Numbered from the stretch's first letter, positions 17,171 through 27,037 are shown. The stretch is DNA of 64,000 nt from CAKKQX01 sp963734595 (GCA_963734595.1 CAVTHV010000037.1:248001-312000), one strand, 5' to 3'. Translations and numbers: made by a program. Notes: a model not told the origin generated them from the sequence alone.

Positions 17171-18844
17171 CTTTTTCAGCTCGCGGCGCGCGATGTCTAG
17201 CTGCGCCGCATCCTTCGAATTTTTTTCCAGCCATTCGAACTGCGCGCGCGCATCGTCCTTGTAGCCGGCACGCGCCAGATTGAGCGCGGCGAGCAGCCGC
17301 GCCTGCAACGCCAGGGCATCGGGCGCGCGTCCGCCGGCAAGCAACGCCGACCTCAGGTAATAATCCGCCGCGGCCGGCGGCTGGCCAGCGTTGTCGCGGA
17401 TGCGGCCAAGCCCAAACAGCACGGTACGCTGTTGCGCCGCCCCGACCAGTGGCAGCAATGCCTGGAACAAACCATCGGCAAGATCGGGCTTTCCGGCATC
17501 GAGCATCTCCTGCACCAGCGCCACGCTGCGCTGCGCCGGCCCGGCAGCCAGCGGCTTACCGGCGTCGACGACGCTTTTAAGCGCTGCGGCGGCACGATCC
17601 ATCATGCCGGCACGCAGCGCCGCCGTCGCGATGCGTAGCTGCCATTCTTCGGCACCGACGTCAGCCGGCGCCGTCAATCCCTGCCACAACCCTAGCGCGA
17701 CGGCCGGCTGATTCTGGTTCTCGGCGATCGTTCCAAGCAGATAGCGCGCCCGGTCGTCGATCGCGCCAGCCTCGAGGGTGGTGTTCTGGAACAAACGCAG
17801 CGCCGCCAGATCGCGCTTGGCGGTTTGCAGCGAAAACACGATCTGCAATTGTGCGTAGTGGCGCGTTTCCCCAGCCTGCCCATTCTGCGCAAGATAGGCA
17901 AAAATTGCCCGCGCCACAAACGGGCTGGCGCCAAGACGGCGCGCGGCGAAATCCGACCAGCCGGCGTCGTTTCCCGTCAACAGCTGATTCTGGTTGCCGA
18001 TTTCCCGCGCCGCGTCGAGATAAACCCGCCATAGCGCCTGCGCAATCCGCTGCTGTGGATGTTTCGCATCGGCAAGTTGCAGCATGTTTTCCAGGGATTC
18101 AATCTGCAGCGCGCGATTTTTCTGCTGTGTTGCCGCCTGCGCGAGCACCAGCCAATAACCGATATCGTTGGTCTTGGCGAGCCGCGCGCGGGCCTGGACA
18201 ATCGCCGCATCCGCCGTAATCAAGCCGGCATTGAGCCGCAGCAGCAGCTTCAGCGGGCTGGCATCGTCCAGGCTGCCAAGCCAGTTGACCGCCTCTTTCG
18301 CCATGCCGAGGTCGAGCAGTGCTTCGACAAAACGTGTCGCAGTGCTGCGCTCGAGCGGCCGGTAGTCCTGCTGAAATCGGAGCATGCTGCGGAACGCGTC
18401 ATCGCGCTTGTTCTCGGCAATGAGGCTTTCGATGACCAGCAAACGCACTTCCTTCACCTCGGCGGCCGCCGGGTTGAGCTGCCACAGCACCCGCGCGGCA
18501 TACTGCCGTGCCAGCGCGTCCTGAGTGCTCGCGACGGCGGCACGGGTGGCCAGCACCAGGGATTCGCGCAGCGGTGTGATGGCCATGTTGGCGGGCAATG
18601 CGCTGGCGCGCTTCAGCAGGTCGGTGTTGCGGTTAAGACGGAAAAGCAGGTCCAGGCGCAGCGTTTCCCACTCCGTCCAGCGTGCGGCGGCGGCATCCCG
18701 CGGCTGCGATTGCTCGACGCGGTTAAGTGCCAGCTGTGGCGCGCCGGCGCCGACTAGCTGCCGCGCGGATTCAAGCGCATCGGTCCCGTCCGCAGCAAGA
18801 GCCCCGGATATCCAAAGCAACAGAAACAGCGGCAGTTTTCGCAT
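17165..18844 (-). CDS. Periplasmic or lipid-side TPR-repeat protein of unknown function
   Basis: 559 residues. The N-terminal signal peptide MRKLPLFLLLWISGALA is followed by an almost entirely alpha-helical sequence rich in Ala and Leu with irregular TPR-like helix pairs (for example ALRAGMMDRAAAALKSVVDAG and ALNLARAGYKDDARAQFEWLEK). No catalytic motif is visible. Such proteins are protein-protein scaffolds in the periplasm. It is transcribed after the rplS terminator, so it is likely an independent unit. Confidence 0.7.
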   Translation of the reverse strand: MRKLPLFLLLWISGALAADGTDALESARQLVGAGAPQLALNRVEQSQPRDAAAARWTEWETLRLDLLFRLNRNTDLLKRASALPANMAITPLRESLVLATRAAVASTQDALARQYAARVLWQLNPAAAEVKEVRLLVIESLIAENKRDDAFRSMLRFQQDYRPLERSTATRFVEALLDLGMAKEAVNWLGSLDDASPLKLLLRLNAGLITADAAIVQARARLAKTNDIGYWLVLAQAATQQKNRALQIESLENMLQLADAKHPQQRIAQALWRVYLDAAREIGNQNQLLTGNDAGWSDFAARRLGASPFVARAIFAYLAQNGQAGETRHYAQLQIVFSLQTAKRDLAALRLFQNTTLEAGAIDDRARYLLGTIAENQNQPAVALGLWQGLTAPADVGAEEWQLRIATAALRAGMMDRAAAALKSVVDAGKPLAAGPAQRSVALVQEMLDAGKPDLADGLFQALLPLVGAAQQRTVLFGLGRIRDNAGQPPAAADYYLRSALLAGGRAPDALALQARLLAALNLARAGYKDDARAQFEWLEKNSKDAAQLDIARRELKKL

Positions 18845-18892
18845 CAGCGTATTTTATCCCCCGATCCCTGCGTGGAAAGCTGCAGACATAAA

Positions 18893-18916
18893 AAAAGGCG
18901 GCCAACGCCGCCTTTT
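18893..18916 (-). terminator. Rho-independent terminator of the rpsP-rplS operon
   Basis: Perfect 10-bp arms (AAAAGGCGGC / GCCGCCTTTT) around CAAC, with a further run of T on the minus strand. It lies 19 bp after the rplS stop codon. Confidence 0.9.
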
Positions 18917-18934
18917 CCCGCAACCGGAGCGCGC

Positions 18935-19357
18935 TTACTCCTGCGCTTGATCTTCGGCCGTAACGGCCTCAGGGCTGCCCGCCATTTCCTCGGTGCGGCC
19001 TACAAGTTTCTCCTTGATGCGCGCGGCCTTGCCGGAGCGCTGGCGCAGATAGTAGAGCTTGGAGCGGCTGACGTCGCCGCGGCGCTTGACTTCGATGCTC
19101 GCGATCAGCGGTGAATAGGTCTGGAAAGTCCGTTCGACGCCCTCGCCCGAGGAAATCTTGCGCACGATGAACGCGGAATTGAGGCCGCGGTTGCGCTTGC
19201 CGATGACCACGCCCTCGTAGGCCTGGACGCGCTTGCGCTCGCCTTCCACTACGTTGACGTTGACGATAACGGTGTCGCCCGCGGCGAAGTCCGGAATGGT
19301 TTTTCCGAGCCGCTTGATCTCTTCCTGTTCGAGCTCTTTGATGATGTCCATGTTCAT
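18935..19357 (-). CDS. rplS: 50S ribosomal protein L19
   Basis: 140 residues. It begins MNMDIIKELEQEEIKR; GDTVIVNVNVVEGERKRVQAYEGVVI and SPLIASIEVKRRGDVSRSKLYYLR are canonical. A 20-residue acidic tail (ending AEDQAQE) makes it longer than the usual 115-130 residues. It is the last gene of the rpsP-rimM-trmD-rplS operon, 27 bp after trmD. Confidence 0.97.
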   Translation of the reverse strand: MNMDIIKELEQEEIKRLGKTIPDFAAGDTVIVNVNVVEGERKRVQAYEGVVIGKRNRGLNSAFIVRKISSGEGVERTFQTYSPLIASIEVKRRGDVSRSKLYYLRQRSGKAARIKEKLVGRTEEMAGSPEAVTAEDQAQE

Positions 19358-19384
19358 GCTCCTTGCATTTGGTTCCGGCGTGAC

Positions 19385-20167
19385 CTAAAGGTCAGCCTTC
19401 GCTGAAACTTCACTTCGTCCGTTTTCCTTCTTGAAATCTTCAAGCAGCCGCCGCTCTTCATCGGTCAGTGCGCGCTGCTCCAGCAAATCCGGCCGCCGCA
19501 GCCATGTCCGGCCCAGCGCCTGCTTCAGGCGCCAGCGGTTGATCTCGGCATGGTTGCCCGAGAGCAGCACCGGCGGCACCGCTTCACCTTCATATACTTC
19601 CGGCCGCGTGTAGTGCGGATAATCGAGCAAACCGCTGACAAATGAATCCTGGTTCGCCGACTCGGCATCGCCGAGCACGCCCGGCATCTGCCGCACCACG
19701 CAATCCATCACCACCATCGCGGCGAGCTCTCCGCCCGAGAGCACGTAATCGCCGATCGAAATCTCGTCGTCGACGCTGCGCCGGATCAGGCGCTCATCCA
19801 CGCCCTCGTAGCGTCCGGCCAGCATCACCAGGCCCGGCGCCTGCGAAAGCTCCATCGCCACCCGGTGATTGAGCTGCCGGCCCTGAGGCGACAGGTAGAT
19901 CACCCGCGGTGCTTTCACGCCCGAACTTCTCTGCCGCTGGCGCGCCGCCGAAATCGCTTTTTCCAGCGGCTCCACCATCATCACCATCCCGGGGCCGCCG
20001 CCATACGGCCGGTCGTCCACGGTGCGGTAGCTGTTGGCCGCGAAATCTCGTGGATTCCACAGCACCAGCTGATACAGCCCCTTGTCGCGCGCCCGGCCCG
20101 TCACGCCGTATTCGGTGACCGCGTCGAACATCCCCGGGAACAGCGTGACAACGTCAAATTGAAGCAT
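19385..20167 (-). CDS. trmD: tRNA (guanine-N1-)-methyltransferase
   Basis: 260 residues. It methylates G37 of tRNAs with SAM, preventing frameshifting. The SPOUT trefoil knot region is visible: YLSPQGRQL, MLAGRYEGVDERL, SIGDYVLSGGELAAMVVMDCVVR. Start ATG 20167 shares its A with the TGA of rimM (TGATG), a coupled arrangement; a start further upstream would lie inside rimM. Confidence 0.97.
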   Translation of the reverse strand: MLQFDVVTLFPGMFDAVTEYGVTGRARDKGLYQLVLWNPRDFAANSYRTVDDRPYGGGPGMVMMVEPLEKAISAARQRQRSSGVKAPRVIYLSPQGRQLNHRVAMELSQAPGLVMLAGRYEGVDERLIRRSVDDEISIGDYVLSGGELAAMVVMDCVVRQMPGVLGDAESANQDSFVSGLLDYPHYTRPEVYEGEAVPPVLLSGNHAEINRWRLKQALGRTWLRRPDLLEQRALTDEERRLLEDFKKENGRSEVSAKADL

Positions 20168-20679
20168 CAGTAATCCACGCCCCAATCGACCCTGACCACG
20201 CCGGCGGCAAGATCGACTTCCCTGATCACATCCGCGATGAACGGGATCAGCCGTTCGCGCTCGCCCTGCACCACCAGCACTTCATTCGCGCCGGTTTCCA
20301 GGATCTGGATCACTTCGCCAAAATCCTGCGCGGCATCGTTTACCACTCTGAGTCCGATCAGATCGGCCCAGTAAAATTCGCTTGCTTCCGTCTGCGGAAA
20401 CGCTTCCCGCGGTATCGCCACCTGCCTGCCCCGCAACAACATGGCGGTCTCGGGGTCTTCGCAATCCTTCAGCTTGGCTACAACCACGCGTCCCTGCGCC
20501 TTCGCCTGCTCGATCTGATGCTCCTGCCAGCCGCCGTCACGGCCCAGCCACCACGTGGCATACGCAGTCAGGCTTTTCGTCGCTGCGGTGAACGGCTGGA
20601 CCTTGACCCAGCCTTTGACTCCAAACGGGCCCGCAATCCGACCCATCACCACCAGTTTCTCAGGCGGTTTTTTGCTCAC
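20167..20679 (-). CDS. rimM: 16S rRNA processing protein RimM
   Basis: About 170 residues. The N-terminal RimM domain starts VVMGRIAGPFGVKGWVKV, and the C-terminal PRC-barrel-like part contains FYWADLIGLRVVN and VLVVQGERERLIPFI. It assists 30S maturation around S19 and S13. Possible starts are GTG 20679 and TTG 20682; both overlap the end of rpsP by about 20 bp. Confidence 0.93.
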   Translation of the reverse strand: MSKKPPEKLVVMGRIAGPFGVKGWVKVQPFTAATKSLTAYATWWLGRDGGWQEHQIEQAKAQGRVVVAKLKDCEDPETAMLLRGRQVAIPREAFPQTEASEFYWADLIGLRVVNDAAQDFGEVIQILETGANEVLVVQGERERLIPFIADVIREVDLAAGVVRVDWGVDY

Positions 20680-20914
20680 CAAACTGTTTGACGAGACGCG
20701 TTACGGTGTGGGACAGGAGCGCGCCCTTCGACTGCCAGTGCGCAAGACGTTCTTTGTTGATGCGCAGCATCTCCTGCCCTTCCGGCGCTTTGGGGTTATA
20801 AAACCCGACGCGCTCGATGAAGCGGCCGTCACGGGCGCGGCGCGAATCGGCCACGACCAGATTGAAAAACGGACGCTTTTTGGCGCCGCCACGTGCTAAA
20901 CGAATCACAACCAT
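20660..20914 (-). CDS. rpsP: 30S ribosomal protein S16
   Basis: 84 residues with the canonical MVVIRLARGGAKKRPFFNLVVADSR start, then DGRFIERVGFYNP. It is the first gene of the operon. Start ATG 20914 fits all S16 proteins. Confidence 0.97.
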   Translation of the reverse strand: MVVIRLARGGAKKRPFFNLVVADSRRARDGRFIERVGFYNPKAPEGQEMLRINKERLAHWQSKGALLSHTVTRLVKQFGEQKTA

Positions 20915-20949
20915 GGGGTTACCTGCCGGCTGAATGCGGAAAGGGCGTG

Positions 20950-20979
20950 ATTTTACGCTAGTTTTTGCCTTCAGCGCAA
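20950..20979 (-). promoter_or_regulatory. Probable promoter of the rpsP operon
   Basis: On the minus strand TTGCGC (20979-20974) and TAAAAT (20955-20950) are 18 bp apart, 36 bp before the rpsP start codon. Confidence 0.55.
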
Positions 20980-21133
20980 GAAAAAACCGGGGTGGCGGGC
21001 GGCGGTCCCGTTTTGACAGCCGTCGCGGCCGGGGATCGCGGCGGGGGCCGGCCGTATTACATAAGACGTTGATTTTTCCGTTAATATCCACGATCCGATA
21101 CATAATTTATGGCAACAGGCAATGGGGGCAGGC

Positions 21134-21985
21134 ATGAATCAGCAGGGAATGTCCGTGAGACAACGTATCGAAAACGCGACCAGTGAACGTTTCGGCGAGA
21201 AAATCGCAGCCGCCGGGACCGTGGCAGGCGGCGAGGAGCTGGCGCACATGGTTGAGCACCGCTCGCACCGAAAATACACCCAGCAGCCGGTCGACGCCGG
21301 GTTGTTGCGCCTGCTGTTTGCTTGCGCGCTGTCAGCGCCGTCCAAGAGCGATCTGCAGCAGGCCGACATCGTGCAGGTCGCCGACCGCGGCAAGCTGAAA
21401 GCCATCGTCGATCTGATCCCCAGCATGCCGTGGATCAATGACGCTCCGGTATTTCTCGTTTTCTGCGGCAACAACCGCCGCATCCGCCAGATCGGCCTGA
21501 TGCGCGGCAAGCCTTTTGCCAACGATCATCTCGATCACTTCATGAATGCCGCAGTCGATGCCGGGCTGGTCATGATGAATTTCATCCGCGCCGCTGAAGC
21601 GGCGGGGCTGGGCTGCTGCCCGATCAGCGCCGTGCGCAATCATCCCGGCCGGGTGAGCGAGTTGCTGATGCTGCCCGACCACGTGTTCCCGGTAGCGGGG
21701 CTCACCGTCGGTTATCCGGCGCAAAGCGGCCAGATCACCCCACGGTTGCCGCTCGACGTGACCGTGCATACCGACCGTTTCGATGAAACCATGCTGACGG
21801 AGAAAATCGACAGCTATGACCGCCGCCGCCACGCGCTGCAACCGTACCGCAAGCAACGGCACGTGGCACGTTACGGCACGGCGGAGTTTTACGGCTGGTC
21901 GGAAGACAAGGCGCGCCAGTACGCAGTACCGGAACGCGCCGATTTCGGCGAATTCATCCGTGCCAAGGGCTTCAATCTTGCCTGA
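21134..21985 (+). CDS. Nitroreductase-family flavoprotein
   Basis: 283 residues from ATG 21134. FMN-dependent nitroreductase fold: HRSHRKYTQQPVDAGLLRLLFACALSAPSKSDLQ forms the phosphate-binding N-terminal segment, and EAAGLGCCPISAVRNHP and VFPVAGLTVGYP the C-terminal half. A C-terminal extension of about 60 residues (from HTDRFDETM on) is longer than in typical NfsB-like enzymes. ATG 21122 is in frame, but the GGGGG at 21124 suits the later start. The substrate is unknown; quinones, nitroaromatics and flavin reduction are typical for the family. Confidence 0.8.
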   Translation: MNQQGMSVRQRIENATSERFGEKIAAAGTVAGGEELAHMVEHRSHRKYTQQPVDAGLLRLLFACALSAPSKSDLQQADIVQVADRGKLKAIVDLIPSMPWINDAPVFLVFCGNNRRIRQIGLMRGKPFANDHLDHFMNAAVDAGLVMMNFIRAAEAAGLGCCPISAVRNHPGRVSELLMLPDHVFPVAGLTVGYPAQSGQITPRLPLDVTVHTDRFDETMLTEKIDSYDRRRHALQPYRKQRHVARYGTAEFYGWSEDKARQYAVPERADFGEFIRAKGFNLA

Positions 21986-22050
21986 GGCGGGAAAGGCGGG
22001 GTTGGGGTATTCCGGGCACGGGCGAGCGGCCGTCAAAAACCGGCAACCCG

Positions 22051-23404
22051 TCAGCGTCCGCCGGGAAACATGCCTTTCATCGACCGCATCATTTTCGCCA
22101 TCCCGCCCTTCGCCATCATTTTCATCATTTTCTGCATCTGCTCGAACTGGTTGAGCAGGCGGTTCACTTCCTGCACGGTGACGCCAGCGCCGGTGGCAAT
22201 GCGGCGCTTGCGGGAAGCCTTGATGAGTTCGGGCCGGGTGCGCTCCTGCGGCGTCATCGAATTGATGATGCCCTCGAGGCGGCGGATCGCCTTGTCGTCC
22301 ATCTGCGGCGCGCCCTGCGCCATGTGCGCGAGATTGCCGGGCAGCTTGTCCATGAGCGCCGTCAGGCCGCCCATTTTCTTCATCTGCGCGATCTGCTGCT
22401 TGAAATCCTCGAGGTCGAAGCCCTTGCCGGATTTGACTTTCTTCGCCAGCTTCTCGGCCTCATCCCGGTCGACGCCCTTTTGCACTTCCTCGATCAGCGA
22501 CAGCACATCGCCCATGCCGAGGATGCGCGAGGCCATGCGATCCGGGTAGAAAGCTTCGAGGCCATCCAGTTTCTCGCCGACGCCGGAAAATTTGATCGGC
22601 TTGCCGGTGATGTGCCGCACCGAGAGCGCTGCGCCGCCGCGCGCATCGCCATCGAGTTTGGTGAGGACAATGCCGGTGAGCGGCAGCGCCTCCGAGAACG
22701 CCTTGGCGGTGTTGACCGCGTCCTGGCCCTGCATCGAATCGACCACGAACAGCGTCTCGACGGGTTTCAGCGCCGCGTGCAGCTCGCTGATCTCGCGCAT
22801 CATGGCCTCGTCGACCGCCAGCCGTCCCGCGGTATCGACGATCAGCACGTCGTGGAAATGTTTGCGTGCGAAATCGAGCGCGGCCAGCGCAATGTCGACG
22901 GGCTTGTCGGCCGCCGCCGACGGGAAGAAGTCGGATCCAATCTGCGCAGCCAGCATTTTGAGCTGCTCGATCGCAGCAGGGCGATACACGTCGCAGCTCA
23001 CCAGCAGGACTTTTTTCCTGGACTGCTCACTGAGCCATTTCGCGAGTTTGCCGGAGGTGGTGGTCTTGCCCGAGCCCTGCAGCCCGGCCATCAGGATCAC
23101 CGCCGGCGGCTGCGTCGCCAGATTCAGCCCGTCGTTCTTCTCCCCCATCAACGCGACGAGTTCGCGGTGCACCACGCCGACCACCGCCTGGCCCGGCGCC
23201 AGGCTGCCGACGACCTCCTCGCCCAGCGCCTTCTCGCGGACGCGGTTGATGAAGTCCTTGACCACCGGCAGCGCAACGTCGGCCTCCAGCAGCGCCATGC
23301 GCACTTCTCTGCAGCGCGTCCTGAATATTGGATTCGGTAATGCGCGCCTCGCCGCGGAGCGTCTTGACGACCCGCGACAGGCGTTGGGTAAGGTTATCGA
23401 ACAT
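22051..23404 (-). CDS. ffh: Signal recognition particle protein Ffh, frameshifted
   Basis: SRP54-type GTPase that binds signal peptides and 4.5S RNA. N domain MFDNLTQRLSRVVKTLRGEARITE; G motifs GLQGSGKTT, DTAGRLAVDEA, TKLDGDARGG; Met-rich M domain ending MAKGGMAKMMRSMKGMFPGGR. One extra A near 23310 (CAG-A-GAAGTG) splits the frame; removal restores DALQEVRMALLEADVALP. The total of about 450 residues matches the family. It is divergent from ypjD with a short intergenic gap. Confidence 0.93.
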
Positions 23405-23433
23405 GGGGTTGGATGGTGTAGACTTTCACGAAT

Positions 23434-24264
23434 ATGTCGGGAATTCTACCGTATCTCGTCAATGCCCTGCTCTACGCGGCGCTTGCGCTCTACTTCTGGC
23501 GCACGCGCTGGGCGCGCATCGACAATGCGCTGGCCGATGCCTTGCCATCCACTGCGCTCGAACACCACGCGGTGCTGGTACCGCTCGGCCTGCACACCCT
23601 CCTGTTGTCGCAGTCGATGTTCAGCGACCACGGCCTCCACCTGGGCATCGGCAATGCCATTTCGGCGATTTTGTGGCTTACGATACTGATCTATTGGCTG
23701 GGCAGCTTTTTCCACAAGCTCGAAGGCCTGCAAGCGCTGGTGCTGCCGGTGGCCGCGCTCGCGTCGCTGCTGCCCGGGGTGTTTCCCTCGCCCGGACCGC
23801 TGCCCAACACCGAATTCGCCACCTTCAAGGTCCACCTGCTGATCGCGATGCTCGCCTACAGCCTGTTCACGATCGCCTCATTGCACGTGCTGCTGATGGC
23901 GCTGCTCGAGCGGCACCTGCACGATGGAACCCTGCCGAAAATGCTGCAGAAAATGCCGCCGCTGCTGACCATGGAAAAGCTGCTGTTCCGCATCATCTGG
24001 GCAGGGTTCATCCTGCTCACGCTGACACTGGCAAGCGGCGTCATATTTTCTGAAGAGCTGTTCGGCAAAGCCGCCCGATTGAATCACAAAACGGTCTTCG
24101 GGGTCCTGTCCTGGATCATCTTCGCCGCATTGCTCGGCGGCCGGCAAGTCTATGGCTGGCGTGGCCGCGTTGCGGTGCGCTGGACGCTCGCCGGTTTTCT
24201 CATGCTGGTGCTTGCCTATATCGGCAGCAAATTTGTGCTTGAGGTAATTCTGGGTAGGCCGTAG
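23434..24264 (+). CDS. ypjD: CcsA-related inner-membrane protein YpjD
   Basis: 276-residue polytopic protein of the cytochrome c assembly (CcsA/HemX) family with about eight hydrophobic segments. VHLLIAMLAYSLFTIASLHVLLMA and LNHKTVFGVLSWIIFAALL are the family core, with candidate haem His residues. Genes of this type sit next to ffh in many proteobacteria. A role in haem or cytochrome c handling is implied by family only. Confidence 0.88.
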   Translation: MSGILPYLVNALLYAALALYFWRTRWARIDNALADALPSTALEHHAVLVPLGLHTLLLSQSMFSDHGLHLGIGNAISAILWLTILIYWLGSFFHKLEGLQALVLPVAALASLLPGVFPSPGPLPNTEFATFKVHLLIAMLAYSLFTIASLHVLLMALLERHLHDGTLPKMLQKMPPLLTMEKLLFRIIWAGFILLTLTLASGVIFSEELFGKAARLNHKTVFGVLSWIIFAALLGGRQVYGWRGRVAVRWTLAGFLMLVLAYIGSKFVLEVILGRP

Positions 24265-24359
24265 CAGGCAAAGTGCCGTACAGAAAACGGCGCCCATATC
24301 GCCCTGCAAGGCTTTCCGCCTAGTTCCCTGCAGCTCACGCCTCGTGGCTTCCGGCTGCC

Positions 24360-24388
24360 TTGACAACCCCGGCGGCGCTGCCGATACT
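24360..24388 (+). promoter_or_regulatory. Sigma-70 promoter for the CorC-like gene
   Basis: TTGACA (24360-24365) and GATACT (24383-24388) are 17 bp apart, 34 bp upstream of the GTG start at 24423. Confidence 0.7.
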
Positions 24389-24422
24389 GAATTTTCCTTT
24401 CACAACCCGGCCGGTTTGATCC

Positions 24423-25691
24423 GTGGAAGACATTCCCTCATCGACGCTGATAGCAATATTATTTGTTTTACTGATCGTTTCCGCATTCTTCTCGGTTTCC
24501 GAAACCAGCATGATGGCGCTCAACCGTTACCGGTTGAAGCACCTCACCCAGACTGGGCACCGCGGCGCCACGCTTACCTCCCAGTTGCTCGCCAAGACCG
24601 ACAAACTCCTGGGCGTCGTGCTCCTCGGCAACAACGTCATTAACGCTGCTTCCGCGCTGCTGGTCGGCGAAATCGCCCGGCGCTATCTCGGCGACAGCCA
24701 GTACGCGCTGCTCGCCGCAACCGGTGCCGCCGCCTTCATGATCCTGGTATTCAGCGAAATCACGCCGAAAGTCGTCGGTGCGGCCTATCCCGAGCGCATC
24801 GCGCTGCCGTCGAGCTTCGTGCTGGCGCCGTTGCTCAGGCTGACACAACCCATCGTGTGGTTCGTCAACCTGTTCGTCCAGGCGCTGCTGCGACTGCTGT
24901 GGCTCAAGCCCGCGCCCGGTGGTCATGAACACAAGCTTTCCGTGGAAGAGCTGCGCATGCTGGTACTGGAAGCCGGCTATATCGAACAAAAGCATCAGAG
25001 CATCCTGCTCAATCTGTTCGATCTCGAAGCCATTACGGTGGACGATGTGATGGTGCCGCGCAGCCATATCGAGGCGATCGATCTCGATGCGCCGCTGGAG
25101 GAAATCACGCATCAGATCAGCACTGCCTACCACAGGCGTCTGCTGGTCTATCGCGGGCACCTCGACGAAGTCGTCGGCACGCTGCGCGTGCGCAACTCGC
25201 TCAATCTCATGCAACAGGGAGAATTCACCAAGGACAGTCTGCGCGAGCTGATGCGCGAACCGTACTTCATCCCCTCCAGCACGCCGCTGTTTTCCCAACT
25301 GCAAAACTTCCAGGAGCAGCAGGACCGTCTGAGCCTGGTGGTCGACGAGTATGGCGAATTGATGGGGCTGGTCACGCTCGAGGATATTCTCGAAGAAATC
25401 ATCGGCGAATTCACGACCCAGTCACCCCTCCTCACCCGCGGTTTTTTCAAACAGGAGGACGGCAGCTACCTGGTCGAAGGCGGCACGCTGCTGCGGACAC
25501 TCAACCGCAAGCTGGGGTTCAAGTTTCCGCTCGACGGTCCGAAAACGCTCAACGGGCTGATCGTCGAACACCTGCAGGACATCCCGCAACCCGGTACCAG
25601 CGTCAAAATCAGCGACTATCCGCTGGAAATCGTGCAAACCCAGGACCGGGTGGTCAAGGCGGTACGCGTGTTCCCTCCGACAACCCCATGA
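24423..25691 (+). CDS. CNNM/CorC-HlyC family membrane protein with CBS domains
   Basis: 422 residues: an N-terminal DUF21 (CNNM) membrane domain (about residues 5-190, with SAFFSVSETSMMALNRYRLKHL), two CBS domains (about 200-330: VMVPRSHIEAID, LSLVVDEYGELMGLVTLEDILEEIIGE), and a C-terminal CorC_HlyC domain (about 345-420). Such proteins are linked to Mg2+ or Co2+ transport. GTG start at 24423 follows a good promoter. Confidence 0.9.
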   Translation: MEDIPSSTLIAILFVLLIVSAFFSVSETSMMALNRYRLKHLTQTGHRGATLTSQLLAKTDKLLGVVLLGNNVINAASALLVGEIARRYLGDSQYALLAATGAAAFMILVFSEITPKVVGAAYPERIALPSSFVLAPLLRLTQPIVWFVNLFVQALLRLLWLKPAPGGHEHKLSVEELRMLVLEAGYIEQKHQSILLNLFDLEAITVDDVMVPRSHIEAIDLDAPLEEITHQISTAYHRRLLVYRGHLDEVVGTLRVRNSLNLMQQGEFTKDSLRELMREPYFIPSSTPLFSQLQNFQEQQDRLSLVVDEYGELMGLVTLEDILEEIIGEFTTQSPLLTRGFFKQEDGSYLVEGGTLLRTLNRKLGFKFPLDGPKTLNGLIVEHLQDIPQPGTSVKISDYPLEIVQTQDRVVKAVRVFPPTTP

Positions 25692-25807
25692 TTTATCGCA
25701 ACTCAATGTGGCAAATTAGGCTTTACAAAGCTCGCGCGATAAGTGCATCATTTTCCGAATAAACCCGCTTAACTTATTGGTTAATCAGGGTAATCTGGGG
25801 ATTCTTC

Positions 25808-27037
25808 ATGGCAACAGCGACTGCGGCAGCAAAAAAGCGGGACGTCAAGGAATTCAGCTTCAACTGGATCGGACAGGACAAGTCCGGCAAGACCGTGCGT
25901 GGCGAGATGCGCGCGAGCGGCGAAGCCCAGGTCAATGCCACGCTGCGCCGGCAGGGCATCAAGGTCGTCGACGTCAAAAAGCAAAAGCTGCGCGGCGGCG
26001 GCAAGATCACCGAAAAGGACCTCACGCTGTTCACCCGCCAGCTGGCGACCATGATGAAGTCGGGCGTGCCGCTGCTGCAGTCCTTCGACATCGTCGGCAA
26101 GGGGCACAGCAACCCCGCCGTGGCACGCCTGCTGCTCGACATCAAGACCGAGGTCGAGACCGGATCGAGCCTGAAACAGGCGTTTGAAAAACACCCGCTT
26201 TATTTCGACCCGCTGTTCTGCAACCTCGTCGGCGCCGGCGAGGCTGCGGGTATCCTGGACAGCCTGCTCGACCGCCTCGCGACCTATAAGGAAAAGATCC
26301 TCGGCATCAAGAGCAAGATCAAAGCCGCGCTGTTCTACCCGATCGCCATTATCGTGGTGGCGTTCGTGATCACGGCAGTGATCATGATTTTCGTGATCCC
26401 GGCATTCAAGCAGGTCTTCACCAGCTTCGGCGCCGATCTCCCCGCTCCCACGCTGATGGTGATGGCCATCTCGGATTTTTTCGTTCAGTTCTGGTACGTG
26501 ATCATCGGAGGCGCCGTCGGCGGGGTCTATGCCTTTTTCTGGACCTGGAAGCGCTCCCTGAAAATGCAGATCGTCATGGACCGCGTCATGCTGCGCGTGC
26601 CGGTGTTCGGCGACCTCATCAGGAAATCAGCAATTGCGCGCTGGACGCGCACGCTGGCGACCATGTTCGCGGCCGGCGTACCACTGGTCGAGGCACTGGA
26701 TTCCGTGGCGGGCGCGGCGGGCAATTACGAATATTACGTCGCCACCAAGAAAATCCAGGGCGAGGTGTCGACCGGGTCGAGCCTGACCTCGGCGATGCAG
26801 GGCACCGAAGTCTTCCCGAACATGGTGATCCAGATGGTGTCGATCGGCGAGGAATCGGGGTCGCTCGACGGGATGCTGTCGAAAGTCGCCGATTTCTTTG
26901 AAGCCGAGGTGGACGACGCGGTCGAAGCGCTTTCCAGCCTGATGGAACCGATGATCATGGTGGTGCTTGGTGTGCTGATCGGCGGCATGGTGATCGCGAT
27001 GTATCTGCCGATCTTCAAGCTGGGCCAGGCCGTTTAG
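25808..27037 (+). CDS. pilC: Type IV pilus inner-membrane platform protein PilC
   Basis: 409 residues with two GspF domains (about 75-200 and 280-400). LTLFTRQLATMMKSGVPLLQSFDIV and RWTRTLATMFAAGVPLVEALDSVAGA show the duplication. Three membrane helices are visible, the last near the C-terminus (MIMVVLGVLIGGMVIAMYLPIF). It forms the platform for the assembly and retraction ATPases. In relatives pilB usually precedes it, but here the CorC-like gene ends 116 bp upstream. Confidence 0.95.
   Translation: MATATAAAKKRDVKEFSFNWIGQDKSGKTVRGEMRASGEAQVNATLRRQGIKVVDVKKQKLRGGGKITEKDLTLFTRQLATMMKSGVPLLQSFDIVGKGHSNPAVARLLLDIKTEVETGSSLKQAFEKHPLYFDPLFCNLVGAGEAAGILDSLLDRLATYKEKILGIKSKIKAALFYPIAIIVVAFVITAVIMIFVIPAFKQVFTSFGADLPAPTLMVMAISDFFVQFWYVIIGGAVGGVYAFFWTWKRSLKMQIVMDRVMLRVPVFGDLIRKSAIARWTRTLATMFAAGVPLVEALDSVAGAAGNYEYYVATKKIQGEVSTGSSLTSAMQGTEVFPNMVIQMVSIGEESGSLDGMLSKVADFFEAEVDDAVEALSSLMEPMIMVVLGVLIGGMVIAMYLPIFKLGQAV

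Noticed and set aside
15307..17283. A 658-codon frame running through the GntR and AEC genes
   Set aside because: Out of frame with both recognisable proteins; Arg-rich composition typical of a shadow frame.
24265..24422. Possible small gene between ypjD and the CorC-like gene
   Set aside because: No credible start with a ribosome-binding site; the stretch holds a promoter instead.
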